Positions 37,065 to 46,282 of a stretch of DNA of 64,000 nucleotides are shown piece by piece. Below the pieces are notes generated by a model. That model had not been told where the DNA came from and searched no databases. It saw only the letters and a list, made by a program, of their open reading frames with translations. The position numbers and the translations under genes are program-made. How positions within the stretch are numbered: position 1 is the stretch's first letter; every line of letters starts with the position of its first letter. Origin of the DNA: Candidatus Heimdallarchaeota archaeon LC_3. Its GTDB lineage: Archaea > Asgardarchaeota > Heimdallarchaeia > Hodarchaeales > LC-3. Location of the stretch: contig MDVS01000016.1 of NCBI GenBank assembly GCA_001940645.1, positions 47,814-111,813 on the forward strand, in the 5' to 3' direction.

Positions 37065-38042
37065 TTAAAATGCAAAATAGCTTCTGATGATGTCAATTTG
37101 ATTTTTAAAGTCTTTAAATTCAGAAGTATTTAATCCGACCATGTCATTCGAAGAAAAAATTTCACTAAATTGTTTCTCAAAAGATTTTGTAACAAATTTT
37201 GATAATGTAGAAGTCATGAGCGTTTTTTCAGATGTTATTAAAAAAGAAGTAATGTTCTTACCAGGAACAATATGAACTACTTTATCCCCAAAGCTTATTT
37301 CTTCTAATTCTTTCTTACTTTGAATAGTCTCTTTTAAAGATAGATTTAAAGCAGTGAATAATCCATCCAACAAATCTTCTCCAGGTGAATCTTTTTCAGC
37401 GCTTTCAGAAAAAATCACAAGCCTACTTTGTTGTTCAGTAACAATCACTGCATAAAAGGTCACTGGTATAGTATAAAGAGCAGTATTTCCTTGTAAAAAT
37501 GCATAAGTAACTAGAATAATTACCAACGATAATGGTAGAAATAGGATAAGCATAAGGATTTCGATTTCAGGTATGAAGCTAGTTAAAGAGAATGAAATTA
37601 TTGTTAACATAAATAATATTCCTAATAAAATTGTGAAAACAGGGGAAAACATAAAAATATCTGTCTTTTTCGTAGATTGTTTAATTTGAAGTGATCTATT
37701 AATCGCAACATACACTAATATCACCATAGAAAAAATTAAAAAAATGTCATTAATTGGAATATCATTAGGAATCCCGTTAATATTGAATTCGGGACTAGGT
37801 CTTAAAAACTCGCCATTTAATATATATGAATCTCCGAAAAACGTCAGATACATATGGGAAATATCAACGAATATCATTAATCCTAATAAAAACACAGATC
37901 GATAGTTTAATTTAAAAGTTGGAGAGCTCACAAGATATCTTATTGTTGCTATTGTGTTTGGTGTTGTTGTAACCCTCCCGTTTATAATATCGATACCTGT
38001 CGAGGAATTTGATCTTATTATTGATGGTTCAATGCAACTCAT
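37065..38042 (-). CDS. Membrane protein with C-terminal longin/Roadblock-like domain
   Basis: A 325-residue protein. Residues about 45-205 hold five or six membrane helices. Residues about 205-325 form a soluble alpha-beta domain: YAVIVTEQQSRLVIFSESA, GEDLLDGLFTALNLSLKETI, ELEEISFGDKVVHIVPGKNI and TSFLITSE. The strand-strand-helix-strand-strand-strand-helix order resembles longin/Roadblock-type domains found in small-GTPase-related proteins of Asgard archaea. The same pattern, including the SxGDK..xI motif, recurs at the C-terminus of the membrane protein at 51183-52715. The family placement is inference from pattern; no GTPase gene is adjacent. Confidence 0.6.
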   Translation of the reverse strand: MSCIEPSIIRSNSSTGIDIINGRVTTTPNTIATIRYLVSSPTFKLNYRSVFLLGLMIFVDISHMYLTFFGDSYILNGEFLRPSPEFNINGIPNDIPINDIFLIFSMVILVYVAINRSLQIKQSTKKTDIFMFSPVFTILLGILFMLTIISFSLTSFIPEIEILMLILFLPLSLVIILVTYAFLQGNTALYTIPVTFYAVIVTEQQSRLVIFSESAEKDSPGEDLLDGLFTALNLSLKETIQSKKELEEISFGDKVVHIVPGKNITSFLITSEKTLMTSTLSKFVTKSFEKQFSEIFSSNDMVGLNTSEFKDFKNQIDIIRSYFAF

Positions 38043-38384
38043 AAGAACCGTGATGAGTTCCTCAGTTTTTGCCTTAACATTTTATTATTTGGAAGAGCGG
38101 TTCGAATCAGCATCATAGACTGATTCTTTTTAGTTGCTCAAAAAGGATAATTCTGTTTTTATTCCAATTATTATTAATTTCCTCAATAGAAAATTGTCTC
38201 ATTATTTTTGTATCAATGAGCAAAAACAATAATATAGCTTCTTCTTTTATCATTTTGTTTATTTAGGAGGTACATCAATGTTACACATTCTTTAAATAAT
38301 GATACTACAGATAACTAAAAGTAATGTGGTTAACTATAATAATTGAATTTATAAATAAATTCCTAGTAAAATCGGGAAATTGAT
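38043..38384. other. Intergenic region, 342 bp
   Basis: Divergent spacer. It holds an aggaggt Shine-Dalgarno-like site 5 bp before an ATG at 38278 that opens only five codons (MLHIL) before a TAA, probably the stub of a lost gene. A T-arm-like ggttcgaatc near 38099 does not fold into a tRNA. Nothing else is recognised. Confidence 0.4.
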
Positions 38385-39008
38385 ATGACTCTGGCTATAA
38401 TTGGCAATCATCCAAAAAATATTGTTACATTTAAAGAAGATAATTTACTTATAATCAATAAAGGAACATGGGAAATTTACTGGGCTTTAGCAGACGAAGA
38501 TTTGAAAATAGAGTTCATTAAGGAGAAGATTTACATACAATCACCAGCTAATTTAGATCATGAAAAGATTTTCAGATGCTTACTTACAGAAATAAATAAT
38601 TTTTTATTAAAAAATAGATTAGGGGAAGTATTAGGAAGCAGGTTCCCCATAGAATTAGTTGATGGAAAAAGAGTTGAACCCGACATTCTATTCATATCTA
38701 ACACAGAATTAGATAAAGGAGATTTATCGAAAACAGTTTTTAGAGGATCTCCAACTTGGATAATAGAAATCGTTTCTTCAAATTATCGGGAACATGATAC
38801 CATAACGAAAAGAAAAGAATACAAAGATCTAAATGTTAATGAATATTGGATCATCGATCCTGATAAAAAAACGATAGAAAAAATGAATTTCAGAAATAAC
38901 GAAGAAGAAAACACCTTAATTTTTAAAAAAGGAACAATTTCACCAGCAATCAATGGATTTGAGGAGTTTTCTATAAATATTAATAACCTGTGGAAAGAAA
39001 TTTCTTAG
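38385..39008 (+). CDS. Uma2-family (DUF820) putative restriction endonuclease
   Basis: A 207-residue PD-(D/E)xK-fold protein. The active-site residues appear as RVEPDILFISN (Asp) and TWIIEIVSSNYREHDTITKR (Glu plus downstream Lys). The family end is VNEYWIIDPDKKTIEKMNF. Uma2 proteins are abundant in cyanobacteria and scattered elsewhere; their nuclease role is presumed and the biological function unknown. It is convergent with the acetyl-CoA synthetase gene with a 5 bp gap. Its presence suggests acquisition by transfer. Confidence 0.88.
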   Translation: MTLAIIGNHPKNIVTFKEDNLLIINKGTWEIYWALADEDLKIEFIKEKIYIQSPANLDHEKIFRCLLTEINNFLLKNRLGEVLGSRFPIELVDGKRVEPDILFISNTELDKGDLSKTVFRGSPTWIIEIVSSNYREHDTITKRKEYKDLNVNEYWIIDPDKKTIEKMNFRNNEEENTLIFKKGTISPAINGFEEFSININNLWKEIS

Positions 39009-39013
39009 GTGGA

Positions 39014-40900
39014 TCATGTTTCTAAAGTGCTCAGATCTCCTTCTGGTAACCCTTGAGCTCTTGCTTTAAGTACTCTTCTCATTATCTTTCCACTTCTAGT
39101 CTTCGGAAGAGAGTCAGTAAAGGTTATTTTTTCAGGCACAGCAATTGGACCTAATTCTTTCTTTACCCATTCTTTCAACCCTCGTTCTAAATCCGATGAA
39201 CCAGATTTTCCAGTATTCAAAATTACATAAGCATGAATAGCATTACCTTTAATTTCATGAGGAACAGCTATTGCAGCTGCTTCAGAAACATCTGAATGAC
39301 TAACTATAGCACTCTCAACTTCTGCTGTACCCAATCGATAGCCAGCTACTTTAATCACGTCATCTATTCGTCCTATGATCCATACATAACCGTTTTCATC
39401 AATACGAGCAGAATCTCCTGCTTTGTACCAACCTTGTTTTTCATACGCCTTATAATATTGTTCGACAAAACGGTCAGGATCATTTAAAATGGTCCGAGCC
39501 ATCCCTGGCCACGGATTTTTGATTACTAAAAAACCCTCTTCTCCAGTTTTTACATCATTACCAGCTTCATCAACAACACCCACCTCAATACTGAAAAAGG
39601 GTTTTGTGGCTGAGCCGGGTTTCAAAGGAGTGATAGGAAAAGGAGTAATTAAAAAACCACCAGATTCTGTTTGCCAAAACGTGTCCATAATAGGGCATTC
39701 TTCTCGTCCCACTACTTTGTAATACCATTCCCATGCAGCAGGATTTATTGGTTCTCCAACTGTGCCTAACAAACGTAAGGAAGAAATATCATGTCGTTTA
39801 ACCCAGCTATCTCCAAATTTCATAAGACCTCTGATAGCGGTGGGACTTGTATACAATATAGTGATCCCATATTTTTCTATCATCTGCCAGAATCTATTTG
39901 GATAAGGCCAGTTAGGAGCACCCTCATATAAAAAGGTCGTAGCACCATTAATCAAAGGCGCATAAACTATGTAGGAGTGACCAGTAATCCAACCTGGATC
40001 AGCAGCGCACCACCAACGATCTTCTTCTTTAATATCGAATACCATTTTATGAGTGATCGACGTATACACAGAATAACCCCCATGGGTATGTACTACTCCT
40101 TTTGGTGTACCAGTTGTTCCTGATGTGTATAATATGAATAATGGATCTTCAGCATCCATTTGTTCAGTGTCTAATTTTCCACTTGTCATAGGAAGAGCCA
40201 TTAGATCGTGATACCAAAAGTCCCTTTCAGGGTCCATAAAGACTTCTTCACCAGTCCGTTTAACAGTGACACATACTTCAATTGTTGGTGAACGTTTCAT
40301 TGATTCATTGGCTATTTCTTTTAGTTTAGTTGCTTTTCCTCTTCTAAATCCTCCATCAGCTGTTATTAAAAATCTACTTTGTGCATCCTCGATACGATCA
40401 GCAAGGGCTTCGACACTAAAGCCTCCATACACTACACTATGGGGAGATCCGATTTTTGCACAAGCTAACATGGCAAAAACTAGCTCAGGTATTTGTGGCA
40501 TATAAATAGTAACAATTTCACCTTTTCTAACTCCCATAGATTTTAAAATATTTGCGAATTTTGTTACTTCTCTATTTAATGCATGATAAGAAAATGATCG
40601 TAAATCACCCGGTTCTCCTTCCCAAATAAATGCGAGCTTATTTCTTCTAGCAGTTTTCAGATGACGATCAATCGCATTATGAATGATGTTAATTTTTCCT
40701 CCAGTGAACCATTTGTAAAATGGCTTCTTGCTATCATCTAGTACTTTTGTCCATTTTTTGTACCAATCTAGTGTTTCAGCTTGTTCTGCCCAGAATGCTT
40801 CTCTATTTTCAATAGAATGTTTATACAAATCATCATATTCTTTTATGTTAGCTTGTTCTTTAACTTTTTTACTTGGGGAATACATTCCTGATTTATTCAA
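39014..40900 (-). CDS. acs: Acetyl-CoA synthetase, AMP-forming
   Basis: Activates acetate (or another short acyl acid) to acyl-CoA with ATP to AMP and pyrophosphate. The 628 residues show the ANL-superfamily motifs: LFILYTSGTTGTPKGVVHTH, WWCAADPGWITGHSYIVYAP, DTFWQTESGGFLITPFP, and the A8 region GRIDDVIKVAGYRLGTAEVE. The catalytic Lys lies in PKTRSGKIMRRVLKARA. The N-terminal ACS domain FWAEQAETLDWYKKWTKVLD is present. Full length and intact. The gene stands alone. Confidence 0.96.
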   Translation of the reverse strand: MNKSGMYSPSKKVKEQANIKEYDDLYKHSIENREAFWAEQAETLDWYKKWTKVLDDSKKPFYKWFTGGKINIIHNAIDRHLKTARRNKLAFIWEGEPGDLRSFSYHALNREVTKFANILKSMGVRKGEIVTIYMPQIPELVFAMLACAKIGSPHSVVYGGFSVEALADRIEDAQSRFLITADGGFRRGKATKLKEIANESMKRSPTIEVCVTVKRTGEEVFMDPERDFWYHDLMALPMTSGKLDTEQMDAEDPLFILYTSGTTGTPKGVVHTHGGYSVYTSITHKMVFDIKEEDRWWCAADPGWITGHSYIVYAPLINGATTFLYEGAPNWPYPNRFWQMIEKYGITILYTSPTAIRGLMKFGDSWVKRHDISSLRLLGTVGEPINPAAWEWYYKVVGREECPIMDTFWQTESGGFLITPFPITPLKPGSATKPFFSIEVGVVDEAGNDVKTGEEGFLVIKNPWPGMARTILNDPDRFVEQYYKAYEKQGWYKAGDSARIDENGYVWIIGRIDDVIKVAGYRLGTAEVESAIVSHSDVSEAAAIAVPHEIKGNAIHAYVILNTGKSGSSDLERGLKEWVKKELGPIAVPEKITFTDSLPKTRSGKIMRRVLKARAQGLPEGDLSTLET

Positions 40901-41309
40901 TTTAAAACCTCTAAATAAAATGTTAATGGAGGAAAATTAGAAACTTTTAATAAGATTTTTGGTTTTCCTACTCAACAATTTTGGTATTTAAAATAAAAAA
41001 AAAGTAGCAATTAAGGAAAACAGGTTAATTAATTTAAAACTGTAATATATTATTTTTAAATTACCCAGAAATAAGAAGTTTCAGTTAACTATCTAAAGAA
41101 CCATACTTTATTTAAACTCTTCTTAGGATTTATTTTCATTTTTCTGATATTTAACCTCAGAAATAGACAATTAAGGTTCTAAGAATACATAACTTATGAT
41201 AAAGCAATTAAATTTACAAAAATAACAGATATATTTTTAAATAAATTTTTTGGTCAGTTATTTTCCCATAGTAATTCTTGCTTAAAGAATCAAATTAGAA
41301 AGACAAGTG
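40901..41309. other. Intergenic region, about 400 bp
   Basis: Very AT-rich divergent spacer between acs and the membrane protein at 41310. I see no coding frame or RNA. TATA-like atttttaaataaat near 41230 could serve the plus-strand gene. Confidence 0.4.
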
Positions 41310-41930
41310 ATGATAATGAGTTTAAATAGTAAATCTGAAACACAAAGTGCTGAAGATGATCATTCATTTTTTAAGAATCTTCTAAAAAAACAAATAAAAA
41401 TTGCTTTATTTTTGACATTAGTGGGTATTGTTATTTTTGCAATAGCTATTTTTCTCGTCATTTGGTGGGTGGAGAATTCAGAAATTGGTGGTTTTGGAAT
41501 TTGGACAATTAATGATTGGAGTATATTAAATTTAATCATTTTTACTTTTTATTTAGCGATTTTAGAAGCAATTGTGATCACCATTTTAGCATCCATTGTT
41601 TTTGTAATTTTGTATTTTACTTGGTATACTAAACTTCCTGATGAAGACAAGGCACTTTTCAAATTTAAAAAGACTGAAAAAGAGCAAAAACGGTGGAAAA
41701 AGATAACTGAACGATGGGGTCGCGGTAAAGAATCTGGTGGATTCGGAATTTTTATTTTCTTGTCGTTTCTAGTCTTTATCTTTTTGGATGGCACGTTAGA
41801 AACTAATTTTGGTGGTTTAAGTTATAGTTATTGGCTCTTCACTTGGTTGAAAGGATTTGTGGTAATGTCTATTGTTTTCTTTTTCGGTTTCTTAGGCTAT
41901 GCTTTATGGTTCCTTCGCCAATCAGATTAG
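41310..41930 (+). CDS. Membrane protein of unknown function
   Basis: A protein of about 206 residues with four predicted membrane helices in two pairs (IALFLTLVGIVIFAIAIFLV and LNLIIFTFYLAILEAIVITI; then FGIFIFLSFLVFIFLDG and GFVVMSIVFFFGFLGYALWF). Between the pairs is a charged cytoplasmic loop (LFKFKKTEKEQKRWKKITER). Several start codons cluster at 41307-41316. No family is recognised and no partner gene is adjacent. Confidence 0.6.
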   Translation: MIMSLNSKSETQSAEDDHSFFKNLLKKQIKIALFLTLVGIVIFAIAIFLVIWWVENSEIGGFGIWTINDWSILNLIIFTFYLAILEAIVITILASIVFVILYFTWYTKLPDEDKALFKFKKTEKEQKRWKKITERWGRGKESGGFGIFIFLSFLVFIFLDGTLETNFGGLSYSYWLFTWLKGFVVMSIVFFFGFLGYALWFLRQSD

Positions 41931-42123
41931 AATTACATTTTATGAGAATTTAAAAATTTTTATTCTTAAAATGGTGAACAGCAAAGAGTCAAGAAAAGAC
42001 ATCTGTTGTAACTAACACTCCTAAGAGAAAAAAAAAGACCATTAAAAATAAATCTAGATCTAATTTGATCGCAACGTAGCATCAGCAAATTTGTTTGTAG
42101 CTTTCTCATTAATGCATTGCTAA

Positions 42124-43356
42124 TTATCTGATTGATTTAATTGAAAGAATTTTATTAGCATAATTTGATTTAATTCCCTCTAAAGAATTCTGATGGTAAT
42201 CAATAATTATTTGGGGGTCTTTTAATAAATGACCAGTTAATATTGTTATCACTTGTTCAGTAGGAAGGATTGTTCCTTCTTCAATTAAATTTTTTGTACC
42301 AGCTATTGTTGTAGCAGATGCAGGTTCACAACCAATTCCAACACCGTCAATAACTGCTTTTGCATCAATTATCTCTTGATCCGTAACAGCAGTCGCAAGT
42401 CCATTCGTTTCTTTTAACGATTGAAAAGCTTTTTCAATACTCACGGGATTTCCTATATTTATTGCAGTAGCTATAGTTCGAGGATTCGATTCAGGACTGT
42501 AATTGTTAGTTTTCCAATATTGAACAAAAGGTTGTGCTTTATCTGATTGAACTGAAACAATTCGAGGTATATCTTCTATTAAATCAAGTTCTTTTGCTTC
42601 CTTAAGCGCCTTTCCAAATGCAGCTGTATTTCCAAGGTTTCCTGCTGGAACAACGATCCAATCAGGTATTTGCCATTTGAGTTGCTCCAGTAATTCAAAA
42701 ATTATTGTTTTTTGACCTTCTATTCTCCAAGGATTTATACTATTCATCAAATAATAATTTTTTTGTTTAACCAAATCTTTAACGATATTCAATGCTTGAT
42801 CAAAAGTTCCTTCAGATTGAAATACTTCAGCACCATAGGCAATTGCTTGTGCAAGTTTCCCATAAGCTATTTTTCCTTCTGGAATTACCACTATAGACTT
42901 TATTCCTGTAAAAGATGCATAAGCAGCTAAGCTCGCTGATGTATTTCCCGTAGAAGCACAAACAACATGTGTTACTGATTGATTTTTTGCTTCACTTATG
43001 GCTACAGCCATTCCGCGATCTTTAAAAGAGCCTGTTGGATTTTCACCTTCATGCTTGATCTTGACATTAGATGATCCTAGAAAATCTTTCAATTTTGTGG
43101 GACTACTATAAATACTTGTGTTCCCTTCACCACGTTCAATAATCAATTTGTTATCGATTCTTGGATGAATTAATGATTTAAATCTCCAAACTCCAGAGGA
43201 AATTGTTTTGTAATCTTCGAGTTCTCGTTTTGCAGAAAAAAGACTCCAATCGTGAATTACTTCAAATAATCCCCCGCATTCACAATTAAACCTCCTGTAA
43301 GAGGTAGAATATAGTTTTTTACAAGAAAAACATCTAAAACTCGTAACTTCTTGCAA
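42124..43356 (-). CDS. thrC: Threonine synthase
   Basis: PLP enzyme converting O-phosphohomoserine to threonine. An N-terminal zinc ribbon (FRCFSCKKLYS...FNCECGGLFEV) precedes the PLP-Lys motif GENPTGSFKDRGMAVAISEA. Next are CASTGNTSASLAAYASFTGI, VPAGNLGNTAAFGKALKEA and the C-terminal GIGCEPASATTIAGTKNL. The TTG at 43356 is chosen because a gaaggag ribosome site lies 8-9 nt before it. The farther TTG at 43419 would overlap homoserine kinase by 86 bp. From the chosen start the overlap is 23 bp, implying translational coupling. Confidence 0.95.
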   Translation of the reverse strand: MQEVTSFRCFSCKKLYSTSYRRFNCECGGLFEVIHDWSLFSAKRELEDYKTISSGVWRFKSLIHPRIDNKLIIERGEGNTSIYSSPTKLKDFLGSSNVKIKHEGENPTGSFKDRGMAVAISEAKNQSVTHVVCASTGNTSASLAAYASFTGIKSIVVIPEGKIAYGKLAQAIAYGAEVFQSEGTFDQALNIVKDLVKQKNYYLMNSINPWRIEGQKTIIFELLEQLKWQIPDWIVVPAGNLGNTAAFGKALKEAKELDLIEDIPRIVSVQSDKAQPFVQYWKTNNYSPESNPRTIATAINIGNPVSIEKAFQSLKETNGLATAVTDQEIIDAKAVIDGVGIGCEPASATTIAGTKNLIEEGTILPTEQVITILTGHLLKDPQIIIDYHQNSLEGIKSNYANKILSIKSIR

Positions 43357-44314
43357 GAATTTTAGCTCCTTCGTTATTTGGTAATCCAATTCGGACAGTA
43401 ATAGGTTGATCCAATCCAAATGCTTCTGCCATTGCTTTTCCTATTGTCCTAAGATCAGAATCTGTATCACTTATTGCAAACACTGTAGGTCCTGCTCCAG
43501 AAATCGAACAACCATATGCACCAGCTTCTAACGCAGCTTTTTTCACTTTATAGAAATTGGGAATTAATTTCGCTCTAACTGGTTCTATTACAGGATCAAA
43601 TATGCCTTTTCCCATTAATTTAAGATCTTTTTTTATTATTCCAGCCATAACAAGACCTGCATAACCAGTTGTAGTAATGGATTTTGCTAAAGAAATAGTT
43701 TTAGGTAGTATTCTCCTTGCATCTGCTGTTAGAATTGAAATAGGTGGTATTGCAAGAACAACTCGAAGTTCACTTTGAATTTCAAATTTTGAGAATAATA
43801 ATGGATTTCTTGAAGATGGAATAACAATAAAACCACCTAAAAAAGAAGGAACAACGTTATCTCCATGTATTCCTCCGTCAATACTTTCTTCAGCCTTAAT
43901 ACATCCTTCTAATAATATTTGTATTTGAATATTATTCCTTGAAAAGTATTGAACTGCTTTTGCAGAAGCAGCGGCACTTGCAGCACTACTTCCAAGACCT
44001 GTTCCTATTCCCATACCTTTTTTAATTACTAAACTTACACCAAAGTCTGCATTTATCTTTTCTAAGATATATTTTGCTGAAATTCCCGCTGTATTGCGTG
44101 TAGGATCAGTGGGTAAGTCAGGATTATTCACTTTTTCTATAATGACTTTTTTAGGTTGATCATCTAACTTTGTTGCATGAATGATATCTGTAGGTGCATC
44201 TAGAGCAAAACCGAAAACATCAAACCCTGGTCCAACGTTTGCTATACTTGCAGGTGCTGAAACAGTTATTCGTTCCAAAAACAAGGCTCCTATGATTTTT
44301 TTATCTGATTTCAC
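43334..44314 (-). CDS. thrB: Homoserine kinase
   Basis: GHMP-family kinase making O-phosphohomoserine, the substrate of the adjacent threonine synthase. Motifs: RITVSAPASIANVGPGFDVF, the ATP loop GTGLGSSAASAAASAKAV, and the C-terminal GCSISGAGPTVFAISD. From the GTG at 44314, overlapping the preceding stop as tagtg, it is 326 residues. A TTG at 44278 preceded by aggag at 8 nt would start directly at ERITVSAP and is an equally good candidate. It is central in a three-gene unit with the decapeptide-repeat protein and thrC. Confidence 0.94.
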   Translation of the reverse strand: MKSDKKIIGALFLERITVSAPASIANVGPGFDVFGFALDAPTDIIHATKLDDQPKKVIIEKVNNPDLPTDPTRNTAGISAKYILEKINADFGVSLVIKKGMGIGTGLGSSAASAAASAKAVQYFSRNNIQIQILLEGCIKAEESIDGGIHGDNVVPSFLGGFIVIPSSRNPLLFSKFEIQSELRVVLAIPPISILTADARRILPKTISLAKSITTTGYAGLVMAGIIKKDLKLMGKGIFDPVIEPVRAKLIPNFYKVKKAALEAGAYGCSISGAGPTVFAISDTDSDLRTIGKAMAEAFGLDQPITVRIGLPNNEGAKILARSYEF

Positions 44315-44550
44315 TAGATTTTTTCTAGTATCTTTGATAACATTTTTGGTTGTTTAAGTAAGATATTCACTAATTTTGGTTCCTTAAGAATTTTATTAGC
44401 AAGTTTTGGATATTTTAGAACTAACTCTATTACTTTAGGATGATCGATTACTATTTTTGCTAATCCAGGATTTTTAAGAAACACCGATAATAATTTAGTG
44501 TAATTTGTAGCTGATAATTTTAATTTTTTAAGTTCATCTTCAATATCCAA
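44314..44550 (-). CDS. Small decapeptide-repeat protein upstream of thrB
   Basis: A 78-residue protein whose last 50 residues are about five copies of a 10-residue unit of the form xPKLxxxILK: KNPGLAKIVID, HPKVIELVLK, YPKLANKILK, EPKLVNILLK, QPKMLSKILE. Each unit would form one short amphipathic helix after a proline, giving a small solenoid. It overlaps the thrB start by one base (tagtg), so it is translated together with the threonine genes. No family recognised; it may bind another protein. The start is ATG. Confidence 0.65.
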   Translation of the reverse strand: MDIEDELKKLKLSATNYTKLLSVFLKNPGLAKIVIDHPKVIELVLKYPKLANKILKEPKLVNILLKQPKMLSKILEKI

Positions 44551-44667
44551 AATATATTCTCCAAGTGTTTTAATTTAATCACCTTTTGCTAATTATAAAT
44601 TTCTTTTTGTGAAACATGTTATCAGCAAAATATCCTCAAATATTATTGATATTGTAATATTTTATTC

Positions 44668-44883
44668 ATGGCGTACAAAACATATACAGAATCAGAAAAA
44701 ACCTTTATCTCTGCATATGAAACACTTAGAGATGGTCTTTTAGAGGGTTTACTTGAAACCAGAGAACGATCCCGTGACGCTTGGAGACCCTACTGGGAAG
44801 TCCAATCACTTTTGTCACGTTTATATTCTGGAGAAGAAAAGATAGTAAAAAATTCAGATAGAAATATCTCTCTTGCTGACTAA
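44668..44883 (+). CDS. Small charged helical protein
   Basis: A 71-residue protein rich in Glu and Arg (MAYKTYTESEKTFISAYETL, RDGLLEGLLETRERSRDAWR), probably mostly helical. The aromatic centre RPYWEVQSLLSRLYS is distinctive. It is divergent from the threonine operon, with an ATG start. Composition suggests a genuine small gene, but no family is recognised. Confidence 0.5.
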   Translation: MAYKTYTESEKTFISAYETLRDGLLEGLLETRERSRDAWRPYWEVQSLLSRLYSGEEKIVKNSDRNISLAD

Positions 44884-45026
44884 TGACTTATTTATCTAGA
44901 AATTTTTTTGTCTTATAGGATTAGGATCGAGATTGAAACAATAAATAGAATAGGTTTTTGATAGTATTATTAAAAAAAAGTAAAGTTGTTATTAAAGAAA
45001 TAAGAAAAAAAGAAAAAATGAGTTTT

Positions 45027-45164
45027 TTAAACAGAAATTCTTTTCACAATAAATTTATCTAATCTTTTTATATCCACATAACCTATCTTAGACGAACCAA
45101 GATGAAGATAATGAGAATGAACCATATTTATGAGGTATAAATAGGAAAAGATTTTAGACTTCAT
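45027..45164 (-). CDS. Possible small protein downstream of membrane operon
   Basis: A 45-residue frame starting with ATG 21 bp after the end of the last membrane gene: MKSKIFSYLYLINMVHSHYL, then HLGSSKIGYVDIKRLDKFIV. It has a hydrophobic start and a basic end. In sequence this AT-rich a frame of this size can arise by chance. The rest of the 44884-45185 gap shows nothing else. Confidence 0.25.
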   Translation of the reverse strand: MKSKIFSYLYLINMVHSHYLHLGSSKIGYVDIKRLDKFIVKRISV

Positions 45165-45185
45165 TGTGCTTTCTATTTAATTCAC

Positions 45186-45887
45186 TTAGGATTTTTGCTT
45201 AAATTCTCTTAGAATTTTGTTTTGAGTATTCAGAGTTCCAATAATAACTATTAATGCAATAGTTATTCCCACCATCAAAAATGCCATTCCAATCATTTGT
45301 AATGGATTTAACCAAGCCTTGAAACTACTAACGGAACCTAGAAGAGTGGGCACTGCTTCTGCGTTTAATGCTGCTTGAGAACTCCCAACGAAGTAAGTGC
45401 TTACATCTACTATCGTAAAATATGCTCCTAATAAGAATGTCATCATTAAAATCATAACACCCATTACAGTGCTAAGTTGGAACATTCTGACTGCTTTAGG
45501 AATAGGAGGAATTGCTGGACGGACACTTTCAGGCATATAATAGGTAACTACTTTACCCATTCGTCTTAATCGTTTAGCTATGGTGCCTAAAGCCATTGCA
45601 ATAGCCATTAGACCAAATCCTAATCCTAAAAACTTAAAATGTGGTAACCAAGCTTCTGCTAAATGTGCAAGAGCGTTTGCATCTGAGAATGTGGCTTCCC
45701 GAACACCTTTTGCACTGGATAAATAATCAGCTATTGCTGGTGATATAAACATCGCAGATAATACTAAAACAATTAAAACTATCATCCAACCCATTATAGC
45801 AATGAGAGGATACATAGGCATCATGCCCTCAATCATATTAAAAGGCATTCCAGGTTTTGGATCTTCTTCAATATTTGCTTTAACCAT
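45186..45887 (-). CDS. Four-helix membrane protein, third gene of paralogous operon
   Basis: A 233-residue protein with two pairs of membrane helices. Each first helix of a pair is followed by a short external loop with charged residues, then a PHFKFLGLGFGLMAIAMALG-type helix. The segment YLSSAKGVREATFSDANALA matches YFAASKATRETTLLGTRAAI of the first gene. The ATG at 45887 has gaggt 8 nt upstream; an upstream alternative start would overlap the preceding gene. The three proteins are probably subunits of one membrane complex. The family is not recognised. Confidence 0.7.
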   Translation of the reverse strand: MVKANIEEDPKPGMPFNMIEGMMPMYPLIAIMGWMIVLIVLVLSAMFISPAIADYLSSAKGVREATFSDANALAHLAEAWLPHFKFLGLGFGLMAIAMALGTIAKRLRRMGKVVTYYMPESVRPAIPPIPKAVRMFQLSTVMGVMILMMTFLLGAYFTIVDVSTYFVGSSQAALNAEAVPTLLGSVSSFKAWLNPLQMIGMAFLMVGITIALIVIIGTLNTQNKILREFKQKS

Positions 45888-45900
45888 AATCATAACCTCT

Positions 45901-46269
45901 TTAATTATTGGCTCCTTTACGAAGACCCTCGAAAGCATCACTCATAAGTTGACCTCGTTGTTGTAATCTTGCGGGAATTGTTGAGAAAAACAAAGCTATC
46001 CCTAACATGAACATAGCAAGCCCTAAGAAAGTAAATGGTTCTAACCATTTTGGTATAGTTACTAAAGTTCCAAGATCTGCTAATAGAGGATCTCCAGTAT
46101 TAGCACTATCTCTTGTTGATTTAGAATTAGTACCCCAATAATCCTGAGCTGTAGGAGCAAGGACAAAAGCACCAATTACAAAAGAAGTTAATATTATTAA
46201 TACTCCTATTAAAGTAAATAGAGGAGCTAATTTAAATTGCCAGTTTTCTTCATTATATTTAATACCCAT
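45901..46269 (-). CDS. Two-helix membrane protein, second gene of paralogous operon
   Basis: A 122-residue protein corresponding to a single half of its neighbours: helix 1 LFTLIGVLIILTSFVIGAFV, external loop PTAQDYWGTNSKSTRDSANT, helix 2 FTFLGLAMFMLGIALFF, and a basic cytoplasmic tail RLQQRGQLMSDAFEGLRKG. The two larger proteins contain two such halves, so this may be the ancestral unit. It follows the first gene by 13 bp with a strong ggaggt-like site before its ATG. Confidence 0.7.
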   Translation of the reverse strand: MGIKYNEENWQFKLAPLFTLIGVLIILTSFVIGAFVLAPTAQDYWGTNSKSTRDSANTGDPLLADLGTLVTIPKWLEPFTFLGLAMFMLGIALFFSTIPARLQQRGQLMSDAFEGLRKGANN

Positions 46270-46282
46270 AATTTTTACCTCC

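Noticed and set aside
38080..38140. tRNA-like ggttcgaatc element
   Set aside because: The flanking bases do not form a T stem, acceptor stem or anticodon arm; chance match.
43357..43419. Upstream TTG start for threonine synthase
   Set aside because: It would overlap homoserine kinase by 86 bp and has no ribosome site, whereas the TTG at 43356 does.
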